DNA from: Chrysophaeum taylorii
Taxonomy: Eukaryota > Sar > Pelagophyceae > Pelagomonadales > Pelagomonadaceae
Length of the DNA stretch: 64,000 nt
Reading direction: 5' to 3'
Assembly (NCBI GenBank): GCA_029834535.1
Contig: JAQMWT010000309.1
Location: 124,001-188,000, forward strand
The position numbers were made by a program, and so were the translations under genes. This document shows positions 15,484 to 24,866 of the stretch, piece after piece (position 1 is the stretch's first letter; every line of letters starts with the position of its first letter). Under the pieces are notes generated by a model. That model ran no database searches. It was not told the origin of the DNA and saw nothing but the letters and a program-made list of their open reading frames with translations.

Positions 15484-18400
15484 TTCCTTCCTTCCTTCCT
15501 GATGCGCCGCGATGGCGGCTGCTGCTGCTGCTTGAGGACGTTCATCACGCCGACGGTCGGGTGGTTGTTGAAGCGGCGGTTGAAATTTTCCTCGCGATTG
15601 ATGAGCTCGCGCTTGAAGTAGGTCATCTCGCTCGTGATGGCGTCTATTTGGCGTTTTTTCGAAGCGACGTCGCTTTCCAGTATGGCGATGCGGTCGAGGT
15701 CTTCGGGCCGCGAGTCCCGGTTCTGGTACCGGTCCTGGAGCTCGGCGTAGGCGCGCTCGATACCGCCGAGGTCTTCGGCCTGGCGCGCGCGGTCGGCTTC
15801 GAAGGCTTCGAGCATCGCGCGATGTCGGAGGGCTCCGTCGGCCCTCGCCTCGCGGAGGTCGGCCTCGCGCTCGGCTTGGATCTCGGCGAGGTGTGCTGCG
15901 TTGCACGCGGCGGCCGCTGTCTCGCGGTCGGTTAGATTGGTGGCTAATCGTCTTAGTTCTTCCGAGTGTTCGCGTCGCACCGTTCGGAGCTCGTCGTTTC
16001 GCCGCGCCGCGTCCTCGGCCCCGAGAGTTTCGAGGTTCGCGATATCGTTGGCACGCAGTGCTTGGATGCGCGCCACGTCCTCGGCACGCAGCGCTTCGAC
16101 GCGCGCCAAGTCCTCGCGCGCGATCACCGCGACGCGCTCGAGCTTGGCAGCCCAGTCAACGCGCGTCGCCTCGATTTCTGATTCTAGTCTCCGTTTCGCC
16201 GCGAGCGTTTCGTCCGCGAGGCGCTGCTCGAGCCGCTTGTTCAGGTCCTCGGTGCGCGCGACGAGGCTCTCGAGGTCGCGGCCGCGACCGACCGCCGATT
16301 CGAGCTCCCGAAGCGTCGCCGCGCGGGCCTCCTCGAGCGCGGTATTGCGGTTTTCGAGATCCCGCCGCGTCGCCGCGCCGGCCTCCTCGAGGGCGGTATT
16401 CCGCTTCTCGAGATCCCGAAGCTTCGCCGCGCTGGTCCTCGCGGCTTCCGCGAGCCGCGAACGCGTCGATTCGAGCTCCGTCGCGCGGCTCTCGAGTTCG
16501 CTCCGCGTCCTTCCGAGGCTCGCCTCGACCTCCGCCCCTTCCCTCGTCCGAATCGCAATCTCGGTCCGCATCTCGGCGACCTCCGCCTCGAGCGCCTCGA
16601 CCGAAGCCGCCTTGGCCGCCAGCGCTCGCTGCGCCGCCAACACCCGCGCGGCCGCTTCGTCTTCGGCGGTCCTTCTTTGGCGCTCGTGGCTCGTTTTTTC
16701 CGCTCGGATCGCGTCTCTCGCGCGGCCCGCCCATTCCGCCTCGAGCCGCTCGACCGTCTGCTCCAGCTGCTGCTTGGCCGCCACCGCCGTCGACTCGAGC
16801 TGCTGCCGGAGCTCCTCGACCTGCTGCTTCAAGCTCTCCACGACCCCCTGCTGCCGCCGGAACTCGGTCTTCGCCGAAGATACTCGAGCCCTTTCCACCT
16901 CGAGCTCGCGAGATAGCTCGGCATTCTGCGTCCGGACGGCCTCGACGGGCGCCGCCTGCGCTCGCAGCGCGGTTTTTTCGCGTTCGAATCCCTCCGCCAG
17001 CTCGCGGCGGAGGGATTCGACGCGCGCGGCGCTCTCGGCCGCGCGTCTCGCGATCTCCGAGTCAAACTCCTCGCGGACCTTCGAGACCGCCGAGTCGCCC
17101 CGCGCCTCGATCCTCGCGACCTCCTCGCGTCTCCGGGCCTCGCGGTCTTCGGCCTCGCGCCGCAGCGCCAGGCCCTCGCCTTCGAGTCGCCGCAGCGCTT
17201 CGTCTTTCGCCGAGAGTTCTGTCTCAGACCGTCGTACGAAAGCTTCGTGCTTTAGAATTTGTTCTAAGAGCACCTTCTCGGCCTCCGCGGCCTCCTCGAG
17301 CCTCCGCGCCTCCAGCCGCTCGCTTGCCTCGGCCAGCTCTCGCTCGTACGCCGCTTTCGCAATTCCCGCGTCGCTTTCGGAGCGTCGAGCCCGCGCCTCG
17401 GCAGCCTCGAGTCGCTGCCGCGTCGCCGCGGCGGACCCCTCCGCCTCGGCCTCGCTTCGCTTCGCTGCGGCCTTCTTCTCATCGAGCTCGCCTTCCAGCC
17501 TCCGCTGCTCGGCGATGCGCGCGGCGAGCTCGGCTTCGAACCTGCGTTTGGTAGCCTCCTGCTCGGCGTCGCGTTTGGCGAGTTCCGCCTCGAGCTTTTG
17601 CTTTTCGGCCTTTGCTCGTTCCTCGGCCTCGCGTAGTTGTTGTTGCTTTTTGGCTCGTTCCTCGGCCTCGCGTTGTTGTTGTTGCGCCTTTGCTCGTTCC
17701 TCGGCCTCGCGTTGTTGTTGTTGCTTTTTGGCTCGTTCCTCGGCCTCGCGTTGTTGTTGTTGCTTTTTGGCTCGTTCCTCGGCCTCGCGTTGTTGTTGTT
17801 GCTTTTCGGCTCTTTCCTCGGCCTCGCGTTGTTGTTGCTTCTTTTTGGCTCTTTCCTCGGCCTCGCGTTGTTGTTGCTTTTCGGCCTTTGCTCTTTCCGC
17901 CTCGTGGCGTCGCTCCGCCGCCGCGAGCTCCCGTCTGACCGTCTCTCGCTCCGCCGCGAGAACGTCGCGCTCCGCGGCCCATTCCGCGAGCTCCAGCTGC
18001 CTCGCTCTCTCGCTCTTCTCGAGCTCGGCCTTCCACTCGCGGTCACCGTCGCGCTGCCGGCGCCTCTCGACGGCGATCGCCTCCTCCTTCTCCGCTTGCA
18101 GCTCGGCGCGCGCGCGCCCGAGCCGCGATTCGCACTCCAGGACCTTCTCTTCGAGCCTCGCCTTGTCCTCGCGAAGCGCCGCGCTCCCCGCCAGCAGCTG
18201 CTCGCGGTGCGCGTCGTACTCCTTCGACAGCTCGCGGACCTTGGCATCGAGAGACGCGAGCTTCGCGCGCGCCGCCCCGATCTCGCGCGCGTGCTGCTGC
18301 GCCGTCGTCGTTTCCTTTCTCGAAAATTCCGCCTCGCGCTCGCCGACCTGCCGCTTCGCCTGCGCCATCGCCCGCTCCTTCTCCCGCGAAAAGCGCTCCC

Positions 18401-18749
18401 GCTCCTGCTCGAGCTGCGCCTTGGCGTTGGCCATCGCCTTGAGACCCTCGACCTGCTCCTTGAACCGTTTCATCTTGGCGGCAGCGTCCCGCACCACCTC
18501 GCTCAACTCAGACTTGTGCTCCTTCTTCCTCGACTCCATCTCGGCGGCGTGGTCCTCGTTGACCGAGTTCAGCTGGTAAATCACCTTGGTCAGCTGCGCG
18601 ATCTTCTTGCACATGAGCACGCTCACTTCGGCGGCGCCGCCCATCACCATGTCTTCTCGACTACAACGCCGCCGCCCGCCACCGAAAAAATGATGATCCG
18701 TTGGATACAATTTGGGTCGGTATCTATCCTCATAAGCTTTCTTCATCAT
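15480..18749 (-). CDS. FAM184-family long coiled-coil protein
   Basis: The product is up to 1089 residues and almost wholly coiled coil. Residues ~45-110 hold the FAM184 N-terminal signature (CKKIAQLTKVIYQLNSVNED, then a charged helix). The C-terminus has the matching family ending KRELINREENFNRRFNNHPT VGVMNVLK. FAM184 proteins are poorly understood cytoskeletal or ciliary-type coiled coils. A tandem 13-residue repeat (AEERAKKQQQQRE) occupies about residues 287-380. Highly regular 'ESxxRxLEExxAA' heptads fill the centre. The ATG at 18749 overlaps the last 20 bases of the SET-domain gene. An internal in-frame Met at 18650, just before the conserved domain, is an alternative start. The stop is 23 bp from the TAF12 start. 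Very long antisense frames across it are composition shadows. Confidence 0.85.
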   Translation of the reverse strand: MMKKAYEDRYRPKLYPTDHHFFGGGRRRCSREDMVMGGAAEVSVLMCKKIAQLTKVIYQLNSVNEDHAAEMESRKKEHKSELSEVVRDAAAKMKRFKEQVEGLKAMANAKAQLEQERERFSREKERAMAQAKRQVGEREAEFSRKETTTAQQHAREIGAARAKLASLDAKVRELSKEYDAHREQLLAGSAALREDKARLEEKVLECESRLGRARAELQAEKEEAIAVERRRQRDGDREWKAELEKSERARQLELAEWAAERDVLAAERETVRRELAAAERRHEAERAKAEKQQQREAEERAKKKQQQREAEERAEKQQQQREAEERAKKQQQQREAEERAKKQQQQREAEERAKAQQQQREAEERAKKQQQLREAEERAKAEKQKLEAELAKRDAEQEATKRRFEAELAARIAEQRRLEGELDEKKAAAKRSEAEAEGSAAATRQRLEAAEARARRSESDAGIAKAAYERELAEASERLEARRLEEAAEAEKVLLEQILKHEAFVRRSETELSAKDEALRRLEGEGLALRREAEDREARRREEVARIEARGDSAVSKVREEFDSEIARRAAESAARVESLRRELAEGFEREKTALRAQAAPVEAVRTQNAELSRELEVERARVSSAKTEFRRQQGVVESLKQQVEELRQQLESTAVAAKQQLEQTVERLEAEWAGRARDAIRAEKTSHERQRRTAEDEAAARVLAAQRALAAKAASVEALEAEVAEMRTEIAIRTREGAEVEASLGRTRSELESRATELESTRSRLAEAARTSAAKLRDLEKRNTALEEAGAATRRDLENRNTALEEARAATLRELESAVGRGRDLESLVARTEDLNKRLEQRLADETLAAKRRLESEIEATRVDWAAKLERVAVIAREDLARVEALRAEDVARIQALRANDIANLETLGAEDAARRNDELRTVRREHSEELRRLATNLTDRETAAAACNAAHLAEIQAEREADLREARADGALRHRAMLEAFEADRARQAEDLGGIERAYAELQDRYQNRDSRPEDLDRIAILESDVASKKRQIDAITSEMTYFKRELINREENFNRRFNNHPTVGVMNVLKQQQQPPSRRIRKEGRK
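17617..17890 (-). repeat. 39-bp coding minisatellite in the FAM184-like gene
   Basis: Seven to eight tandem copies of a 36-39-bp unit encode AEERAKKQQQQRE with small length changes of whole codons. All units keep the reading frame and the coiled-coil heptad charge pattern. Confidence 0.92.
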
Positions 18750-19611
18750 TTTTTTCGAGAAGGATTCGAGTTGCGATGGCGTGGAGTCTCGAGCCCTTGC
18801 CGTGAGACACGGCGAGGGCCTCCGCGGCGAGACCCGCGTGGTAGGCTGCTGCGTCGGCGTCGTTGATCGCGACGAGCACCTTCGCGAGGCGGAGGTGGTG
18901 GAGCCCGACGAGGGGGTGGAACTCTGCGTAGAAGCGGCGAATCTTGATCGCCCGGAGCGCGATCGCCGCCTGAAAGAAGTCTCGGGCTTCTATCGCCCGC
19001 TCGGCCGCCTCCCGCGCCTCCCGCAGCTCGACGCGGTCCCGCCGCGGGACGTCGTCGGCGCACTTCGCAAAGCACTTGGCACATCCGCACCGAAAACCAA
19101 AGTCTTGAAAGTCGCGGTCGACTCCCGCGCTATCCTTGTACTCGTGTCTGAGTTCTTCGTCTTTCGCGATGCGCCGCAGCGCGACGTACTCGAGGGTCGT
19201 TCCGTCGAACCGCGGCCAGATGTTAGGACAGCACGAATGGTTCGCGGCCGTCGCGATTCGAGGATACAACCCAATCCCGATCTCGCGAAGTTCGTCGTCG
19301 ACGATCGAATGGCCGTTCCGCCGCAGCTTGTCCGCCTTGTCCGACCCCTCGAGCTCGGCGAGGTCCCCCACGAGCCCAAACAGCCGCGCGGACGGCCGTT
19401 CGCACTCGGACACCATCACGCACGCAATTGGCGACGCCCGGAGCGCAACCTCGCCCGCATCGAGCCGCCGCGCCGCGCGCAGCGTCACCCCCTTCATGTC
19501 CCCCGCTTCCGCCATCACCACCCCCTCGCGCCGCGCGATGACGCGACCCCGCCCCACCTCCTCGGCGAACGCCCAACGACACCCCTGATCCCCGTGGACG
19601 AGGCTCACCAT
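18730..19611 (-). CDS. SET-domain methyltransferase, SMYD-like without MYND finger
   Basis: The product is 293 residues from the ATG at 19611. An N-terminal SET strand region (GVTLRAARRLDAGEVALRAS) leads to the diagnostic NHSCCPN motif at about 124-130. A YVALRRIAKDEELRHEYKDS block follows near 145-165, then a post-SET cysteine cluster FRCGCAKC near 170-178. A helical TPR-like tail continues to the end. This matches SMYD-type lysine methyltransferases, but the MYND zinc finger that normally splits the SET domain is replaced by about 35 residues without paired cysteines. Substrate unknown. The stop codon lies 20 bp inside the FAM184-like gene, and an AGGGTTAGG box lies 14 bp upstream of the ATG. 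Confidence 0.85.
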   Translation of the reverse strand: MVSLVHGDQGCRWAFAEEVGRGRVIARREGVVMAEAGDMKGVTLRAARRLDAGEVALRASPIACVMVSECERPSARLFGLVGDLAELEGSDKADKLRRNGHSIVDDELREIGIGLYPRIATAANHSCCPNIWPRFDGTTLEYVALRRIAKDEELRHEYKDSAGVDRDFQDFGFRCGCAKCFAKCADDVPRRDRVELREAREAAERAIEARDFFQAAIALRAIKIRRFYAEFHPLVGLHHLRLAKVLVAINDADAAAYHAGLAAEALAVSHGKGSRLHAIATRILLEKNDEESL

Positions 19612-19624
19612 CAATCATACAAGG

Positions 19625-19633
19625 AGGGTTAGG
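19625..19633 (-). promoter_or_regulatory. AGGGTTAGG box upstream of the SET-domain gene
   Basis: The sense strand reads CCTAACCCT, ending 13-14 bp before the ATG at 19611. It is the same core as the other telomere-like boxes. Confidence 0.6.
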
Positions 19634-20435
19634 ACGAGGAGGAGGAGGAGGGTTTTTAAAGGGCTAAAATAGTAAAGAGGGGTGGTGTCCTATACGACTC
19701 TTCTTCCACGACGACGCCGTCGTCGTCGTCGCTTCGAGTTCGTGTTCCGCCGACGTGCGACGCTGAGCGGGCGACACCGAGGACGCCGGAGGACGACTTT
19801 TCGGGGCGGCGCACTCTTTTGGTTTCGATGGTGGTGAAACTTACTTACTTGTTGCCGCGGGCGCGATGACGACGGACGGACGGAAATGAACGCGGAGATC
19901 ACAGAGCTGGAGGAGAAGATTCGCGCGGCGCGAGCCCCGAAAGCCTCTAGGCGAAGGTCTGCTCATCCCGTCGGAACAACCGCCGCCTTGGTCAGGACCA
20001 CTCTGAGAAGGAGAGGGGAGACTCTCGAGCGGAGAAGAAGGAACGTTCACGAATCTAATCGAAGCCTCCTTGGGTCGTTGGCGACGAGGAGGAAGAAGAA
20101 GGAGAGGCCGACGGCGGCGAAGATGATGATGAGAGATTTGAGGGCAGGGTTTCGCAGGCGACGGACTCGCCGGCAAGCTCGCTCGGGGCTGCTGGACAAC
20201 AGGAGAACAGCTTCCGTCAGCTGCCCGATCAAATACCCAACGCACAAAGGGTGATACCTGGCACCTGGAACGTACCCCGGGGTCTAGTAGGGGTCGTCGC
20301 CGACCCGCGGGACAAGCGAAGAGACGAAGGGCCCCGCCCGCCCGCAGGTCGTAGGCGTTCTGCAGCCGATCGTAAGTGCGACGGAGCGTGACATTCTGGG
20401 TTGACAATACCAGTGTTGACTGCAGCTAGGTGGCA
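19634..20435. other. Intergenic region with uncertain small frames
   Basis: An Arg-rich plus-strand frame of 122 codons (19886-20254) starts with a charged helix (MNAEITELEEKIRAARA), but the rest looks like a low-complexity GAG/AGG tract. A minus-strand frame over the same place has a chance hydrophobic stretch. Neither has a recognisable domain. I see no supported gene here. Confidence 0.4.
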
Positions 20436-21072
20436 TCATCCACCGACAACTTCGCGACGACCGTGCTCAGTGATGACGTAAGATCGTTTTGCGCGGAGGG
20501 GAGCACCCTGGTCGTCGCGAACACAACTCTCTCGTCGCCAGTAGCGAAAGACGTCGACCTCGGAGATTTTTAGATCGATGTCGCCATAGGGGCTGGTGAT
20601 TTGGCTCACAACCCGCCCTTTCAGTGCCTTGGAAAACGCAAGCCCCATCGGAAGCTCCGCTTGACTGACGTCCGCGCTCTATCGCATCAGCCGAGGAAGG
20701 ATCAAACTCTCTTTTGTTCCTTGCGTCTTTGGCTCGACGCGAAATATCGTGCTGTAGTTCTCGTGCTGATACTCGAGCGCCATCTTCTCGGGCTGCTCGA
20801 CGAAAACTCGCTGCGACGCCGTCTCACGCGCTGGGTTGCCGCAGCTCCCTTATTTGACACGCTCCTCAACAACCGGAACGGAGAAGGTCCAACTCCATTT
20901 CTAATTGAGCTCGCACTCTGCGAGCTTTGTCTTGCTCGGGACGCGAAATATGCGCGTCCTCTGACCAACGCGGCGGCTTCGTCTCGCGTCACGTCCTCAG
21001 AAAGTCAACCACAGCCAAGCTGGCGCGCGCAGCTTGAGCTGTGGCATCATCTGGAGTTGGGACTGCTGGTAG
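20436..21072 (-). other. Possible decayed minus-strand gene fragment, unrecognised
   Basis: Protein-like pieces read on the minus strand: LTRDEAAALVRGRAYFASRA near 20990-20930, and KALKGRVVSQITSPYGDIDL near 20635-20570. They are in different frames with stops between. The family is unknown. It lies directly upstream of the kinase-armadillo locus and may be an older gene remnant. Confidence 0.25.
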
Positions 21073-23269
21073 ATCGGTCGCCAATACCATAAACGCTTGC
21101 TCTGCGAGGACGTTGTCGCGGAACACGAGGTCCTGGGTCGCGAGGTTCCAACGTTCGCCACCGCCCCCAGTTGTCTCCGCGGGGCTTATCGCGGGGCGCT
21201 ACGAGATGACGCGCGAACGACGGACAAGGAGATTGCGCTCAAACAGACGCTGGCGGTCGTTCGCGAGGCCGAGAGCCTCATCAAGAAATATAAGCAAGCC
21301 AAGTGGTACGGGCGTGCGATCGGCGCCGCTCTAGGAACTCACAAGGGTGACTTCGAGGAAATCAACGAGCAGCTCCGGGCGTGCGTCGAGGCGCTCCAGT
21401 TCGGGATGATCACGAAGACGATGTTCGCCGCGCGCGACGACCGCGACGACGAGCAGAAGGACCTCTTCGAGATTCACGCCACCCTCGAAGCCATGTTGGC
21501 CGTGCAAGATCGTCCGCCTCAAGACGTGGCGGCGATGGAGGACGAGCTGAGTGCAGTGTAGACGCGAGGCTGCAACAACTCGGCGAGAACATCAGCGAGA
21601 AACTTTACCGGTTGGGCGCGGACGCCGAGGAGGGCCGAGCCGACGTCATCGCTGCTGTCAAAGAGGGCCAAGCCGATATGATCGCGAGGCTTGAGGCGAT
21701 CGAGGCGCGTATCGGACGATCTCGAGGTCGTCGTCGCGGCGTCGAGGCTCGAGATGCACGCTCGCGGTCCTTTCGGGAACAACAACATACTCTGCGCGAA
21801 ATCAAGCGGAGCGAGCTCATCGAGACCGATGTCATCCTTGGGAAGGGGGCGTTCGGCGTGGTCCGCGCCGCGACCTGGGGCGCGTGCCAAGTGGCGCTGA
21901 AGCAGCTCGAAGTTCTAAATTCGATTTTTGCTGCTAGCGCGCGAAGAGCTGCAACGAGAAGCGACAGTGCACCAGTCCCTCAGCCATCCCAACATTCTCG
22001 CGTTTTGCGGCTTCTGTCCGGAGAATCTCTCTTTGGTCATCGAGCGTTCCTTCGGTGGAAGTCTTGCCGCGAGGCTGTACGCCCAGCCGACGAGACCTCT
22101 CGCGCCTGCTCTCGTGCTCGCGTACGTCAGCGACATCCTCGGGGGTTTGACCTATCTGCACGACTTCGGCGTGTTCCACCTTCACCTCAAGTCATGGAAT
22201 CTTCTCATCTGCGTTGGAGGCGTGATCAAGCTCGCCGACTTTGGCTTAGCTAAAGTGAAGGAAGCATCGAGCACGTTGAGCGCTTCAGCGACGGGCCAAA
22301 CCCCGAGCTCGCGTGGCAAAGGTCCCGGGACCTGTCAATGGATGGCTCCGGAGTAAGTTATTTTGCGTGCGGCCTCTCAGTGACTGCGTGCGCAGACGGC
22401 TCAAACCCGACGGCACGAAACCTCGGTGGAGGGAAGCCGACGTCTACGCGCTCGGCGTGGTGTGCTACGAGCTGTGTACTTGCTCGCCTCCGTGGGCTGG
22501 CAAGATTGACGCGCAGATTATTGCGGCGGTCGTCTACGAAAAGCAACGTCCCGAAATCCCCGATATTGCGCGCGCCGCGAATCCCGTTCTCGTCGAGCTC
22601 TTGGAGCAGTTCTGGGCTCACGACCCGATCGCGCGCCCCGTGCTCGCCGAGGGTTGGGTGCAACGACGAGTCGCATCGGCCCTCGAAACGCTCGGTGGCG
22701 ACCCGCGAAGGTTCGACGTGGTCCTTGACGCGTGTTCCCCAGAATCGAGAGCAGACGCACGGAATGATTGCGGCATGCAAGAAGGTGGTGAAACTCTTGG
22801 GCGACGACGAAAAGGCTCGAGCACCCTAGCTTTTGGTCGGAAGGCATTTTCTGCGCTGTTTCGTGGTGGACAGCTAATTGACGTCGTGGTGTCAAATTTG
22901 GGCCACGGAAGGGACGCCCGTACCCGAACGCGTGCTGCCGAGAAGATTGTTTATTTGTGCCAAAAAGATATCTCCAACGCAGACGCGTTTCGGGAGTTGG
23001 GCGCAATTCCGCTGCTCGTCGAGCTTGGAATGTCCGGGAGTGATCGGGCAAAACAGAACGTCGCGGGCGCGTTGTCGCAACTCGCCTATAAAAACTCCGA
23101 AAATAAAATCGCGATCGCGAAGGCGGGTGCGATTCCGGTGCTCACCAAACTCGCGAAAATAGGGAACCACGACGCGAAACGGTATGCGACGGGGGCGTTA
23201 TCGAAGCTCTCCTTAAAACGAGGACATCTAGATCCCGCGTCAATCCCCTTTCCTCCCACACACCGGTAG
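21073..23269 (+). pseudogene. TKL kinase-like / armadillo-repeat gene, copy 1, frame-disrupted
   Basis: In order: a helical bundle (LAVVREAESLIKKYKQAKWY ... EEINEQLRACVEALQFG), a coiled coil (RLQQLGENISEKLYRL), a TKL-type kinase, and armadillo repeats (KIAIAKAGAIPVLTKLAKIG). The kinase has GKGAFGVV and the VALK lysine. Its catalytic loop reads HLHLKSWNLL, so His replaces the HRD aspartate, while ADFGLAK is intact. The C-lobe (READVYALGVVCYELCTCSP) follows a good 43-bp intron at 22353-22395 (GTAAGT...CAG, between MAPE and RLKPDG). The frame breaks near 21559, where an in-frame stop sits in a 2-bp difference from copy 2. It breaks again near 21935. No in-frame ATG opens the N-terminus. I call it a pseudogene. 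Sequencing errors, or a pseudokinase with unseen exons, are alternatives. Confidence 0.65.
22353..22395 (+). other. Intron in kinase-armadillo copy 1
   Basis: The donor is GA|GTAAGTTATT and the acceptor TGCGCAG|ACGG. Removal joins the kinase APE motif (MAPE) to RLKPDG in frame. The same donor (CCAGA|GTAAGTTG) is kept in copy 2 at about 27570. Confidence 0.8.
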
Positions 23270-23336
23270 CAGTCGGTGGCTGGTAAAAGAAGAAGATCGC
23301 GACCGTGTGATTAGTAGTTAGGATGGTGACTATCCC

Positions 23337-23350
23337 CCCCCTAACCCTAA
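23337..23350 (+). promoter_or_regulatory. Double telomere-like box upstream of the ARMT1-like gene
   Basis: CCCCTAACCCTAAA holds two CCCTAA units and ends 18 bp before the ATG at 23369. Confidence 0.65.
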
Positions 23351-23368
23351 AAAACAAATCGAATCCTA

Positions 23369-24559
23369 ATGTTAGTGACGATGGTGGTGTTGCCGATGTT
23401 TCGACCGATGCCTGAGCCGCTGAGATCGACGGAGGTCGGGACGTGGGCGCACGACACCATGTCGCGGCGCGTGATCGAAGAGATCGTGGATCGCGTGGTG
23501 TATGGTGACAACGACGTGAGGGCGTGGGAGCCCGCGCTCGAGGAGCTGCGGCGCGACGTTGTGGAGGGGGGCGTGCTGCGGGCGCTCGATGAGGAGGCGT
23601 GCGACGCGGCGGCGTGGAACAACATACTGGGTAGACACGAGGGCGAGACGTGGCTGTCGGCGCCGTGGCTCGTCGCCGAGTTCTACTTGTACCGCAGGAT
23701 CGCGGGGTTGTCTTACTTCAAGGACGGTAGAGACTGCTTCGAGACTGCCAAGGCCAAGGGCCTCGCCGCTTCGCTCCCGACCCTCAAGCAACTGAAGATG
23801 CCCCCCATCACCGAGCTTTTCGTGGCCGTGTCGCTCTGGGGGAACCGAATGGATCTGTCGCTTTGGCCCGAAGGCGGCGAAGCCCAGCGAGAGTTCGACG
23901 AGGTCCTCGCGCGAGGGAAAGCCCAGCTCCTCGCCGACGACTCGGAGGAGCTGCTCGCGCACCTCCGGAAGGGCGGCGAGGTCGCTGACCTGATCGTCGA
24001 CAACGCCGGGTTCGAGGTGCTGACGGACTTGCTGCTGGCCGACCACCTCGTCTCGAGCGGCGCCGTCCAACGCGTTCGCTTCCGCGTCAAACACCACCCC
24101 ACCTTTGTCTCGGACGTCATGGCCAAGGACCTCGACACCCACGTCGAGGCTCTCCGAGATGATTTGGAGTTGAAGCCGCTCGGGGACAAGTGGAAGCGAA
24201 TGTTCGACGACGGTACGTTCGTCGTCGCAAACGACGACGGCTACTGGGCGATGCCGTTTGCGTTTTGGGAGATGCCGGAGGCCCTCCGCGCCGACCTCGC
24301 TACCTCCCACCTCCTCGTGATCAAAGGGGACGCAAACTACCGCCGTTGTCTCGGGGACCGTCCGTGGCCCCTCGATGCCCCTTTTTCACAAGTTTGTTCC
24401 TACTTTCCCGCCCCCGTCGTCTGCCTCCGCACCCTCAAAGCGGAGCTGGGGTGCGGCATGGACCCAGTCAAGCTCAAGCACGCCCAGACCACCGACCCGA
24501 ATTTTTTCACCAACGGCAAGTGGGGCGTCATCCAATTCGCGACGCCCTACGATAATTAA
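23369..24559 (+). CDS. DUF89/ARMT1-family damage-control phosphatase
   Basis: The product is 396 residues, close to the usual ~400-440 of eukaryotic DUF89 class III proteins. The metal-site signature IVDNAGFEVLTDLLLADHLV lies at about residues 210-229. The second conserved block LLVIKGDANYRRCLGDRPW lies near 310-330. The N-terminal helical region (EVGTWAHDTMSRRVIEEIVD; WLVAEFYLYRRIAG) fits ARMT1. Family members are metal-dependent phosphatases acting on damaged or reactive phosphometabolites such as fructose 1-phosphate. Human ARMT1 was also reported to methylate PCNA carboxyl groups, which is disputed. The ATG follows CCTA directly and lies 18 bp after a double telomere-like box. It is intact and sits between two broken kinase-armadillo copies. 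Confidence 0.93.
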   Translation: MLVTMVVLPMFRPMPEPLRSTEVGTWAHDTMSRRVIEEIVDRVVYGDNDVRAWEPALEELRRDVVEGGVLRALDEEACDAAAWNNILGRHEGETWLSAPWLVAEFYLYRRIAGLSYFKDGRDCFETAKAKGLAASLPTLKQLKMPPITELFVAVSLWGNRMDLSLWPEGGEAQREFDEVLARGKAQLLADDSEELLAHLRKGGEVADLIVDNAGFEVLTDLLLADHLVSSGAVQRVRFRVKHHPTFVSDVMAKDLDTHVEALRDDLELKPLGDKWKRMFDDGTFVVANDDGYWAMPFAFWEMPEALRADLATSHLLVIKGDANYRRCLGDRPWPLDAPFSQVCSYFPAPVVCLRTLKAELGCGMDPVKLKHAQTTDPNFFTNGKWGVIQFATPYDN

Positions 24560-24862
24560 TACCGTCCCGCGATATATATATATATATCATCGGGGATGCT
24601 AGTGGCGGTGTTCTCGCTCAAAGCCCAAGGTCGAAAGCGGCGCAAGGCTTTTTTTGGCCATCGTAAAGTACGCCTTGACGACGGCCACTTTCTTTCTTTC
24701 TCTCTCTCTCTCATGGCTGTCCCGCGCTTTCAACAACCACCTACCTAGCGAATTAATAATTCACAGGGGTATATATAGCCGCGGGCACTCGGACACACCA
24801 GGACCGGCATTCCTACCCTCACCTTTTGTAATTCCCTTCTTGAGGAGCTCAACCTACAAACC
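24560..24862. other. Intergenic region with AT microsatellite
   Basis: A (AT)n tract lies at 24573-24586 and a CT-rich tract near 24695. An AAACCCTAG box at 24858-24866 overlaps the end of the neighbouring minus-strand remnant. No gene is seen. Confidence 0.6.
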
Positions 24863-24866
24863 CTAG
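24858..24866. promoter_or_regulatory. Telomere-like box overlapping a stop codon
   Basis: AAACCCTAG on the plus strand. On the minus strand its CTAGGGTTT contains the TAG stop of the reading frame ending IQKPQQGDES. No downstream minus-strand gene start is evident nearby. Confidence 0.4.

Noticed and set aside
15893-18579. Very long plus-strand frames (553 and 892 codons) opposite the FAM184-like gene
   Set aside because: They are Arg/Ser/Ala-rich mirror frames caused by the GC-rich, Glu/Arg-rich coiled-coil codons on the minus strand. They show no domains, and the minus-strand reading has family signatures at both ends.
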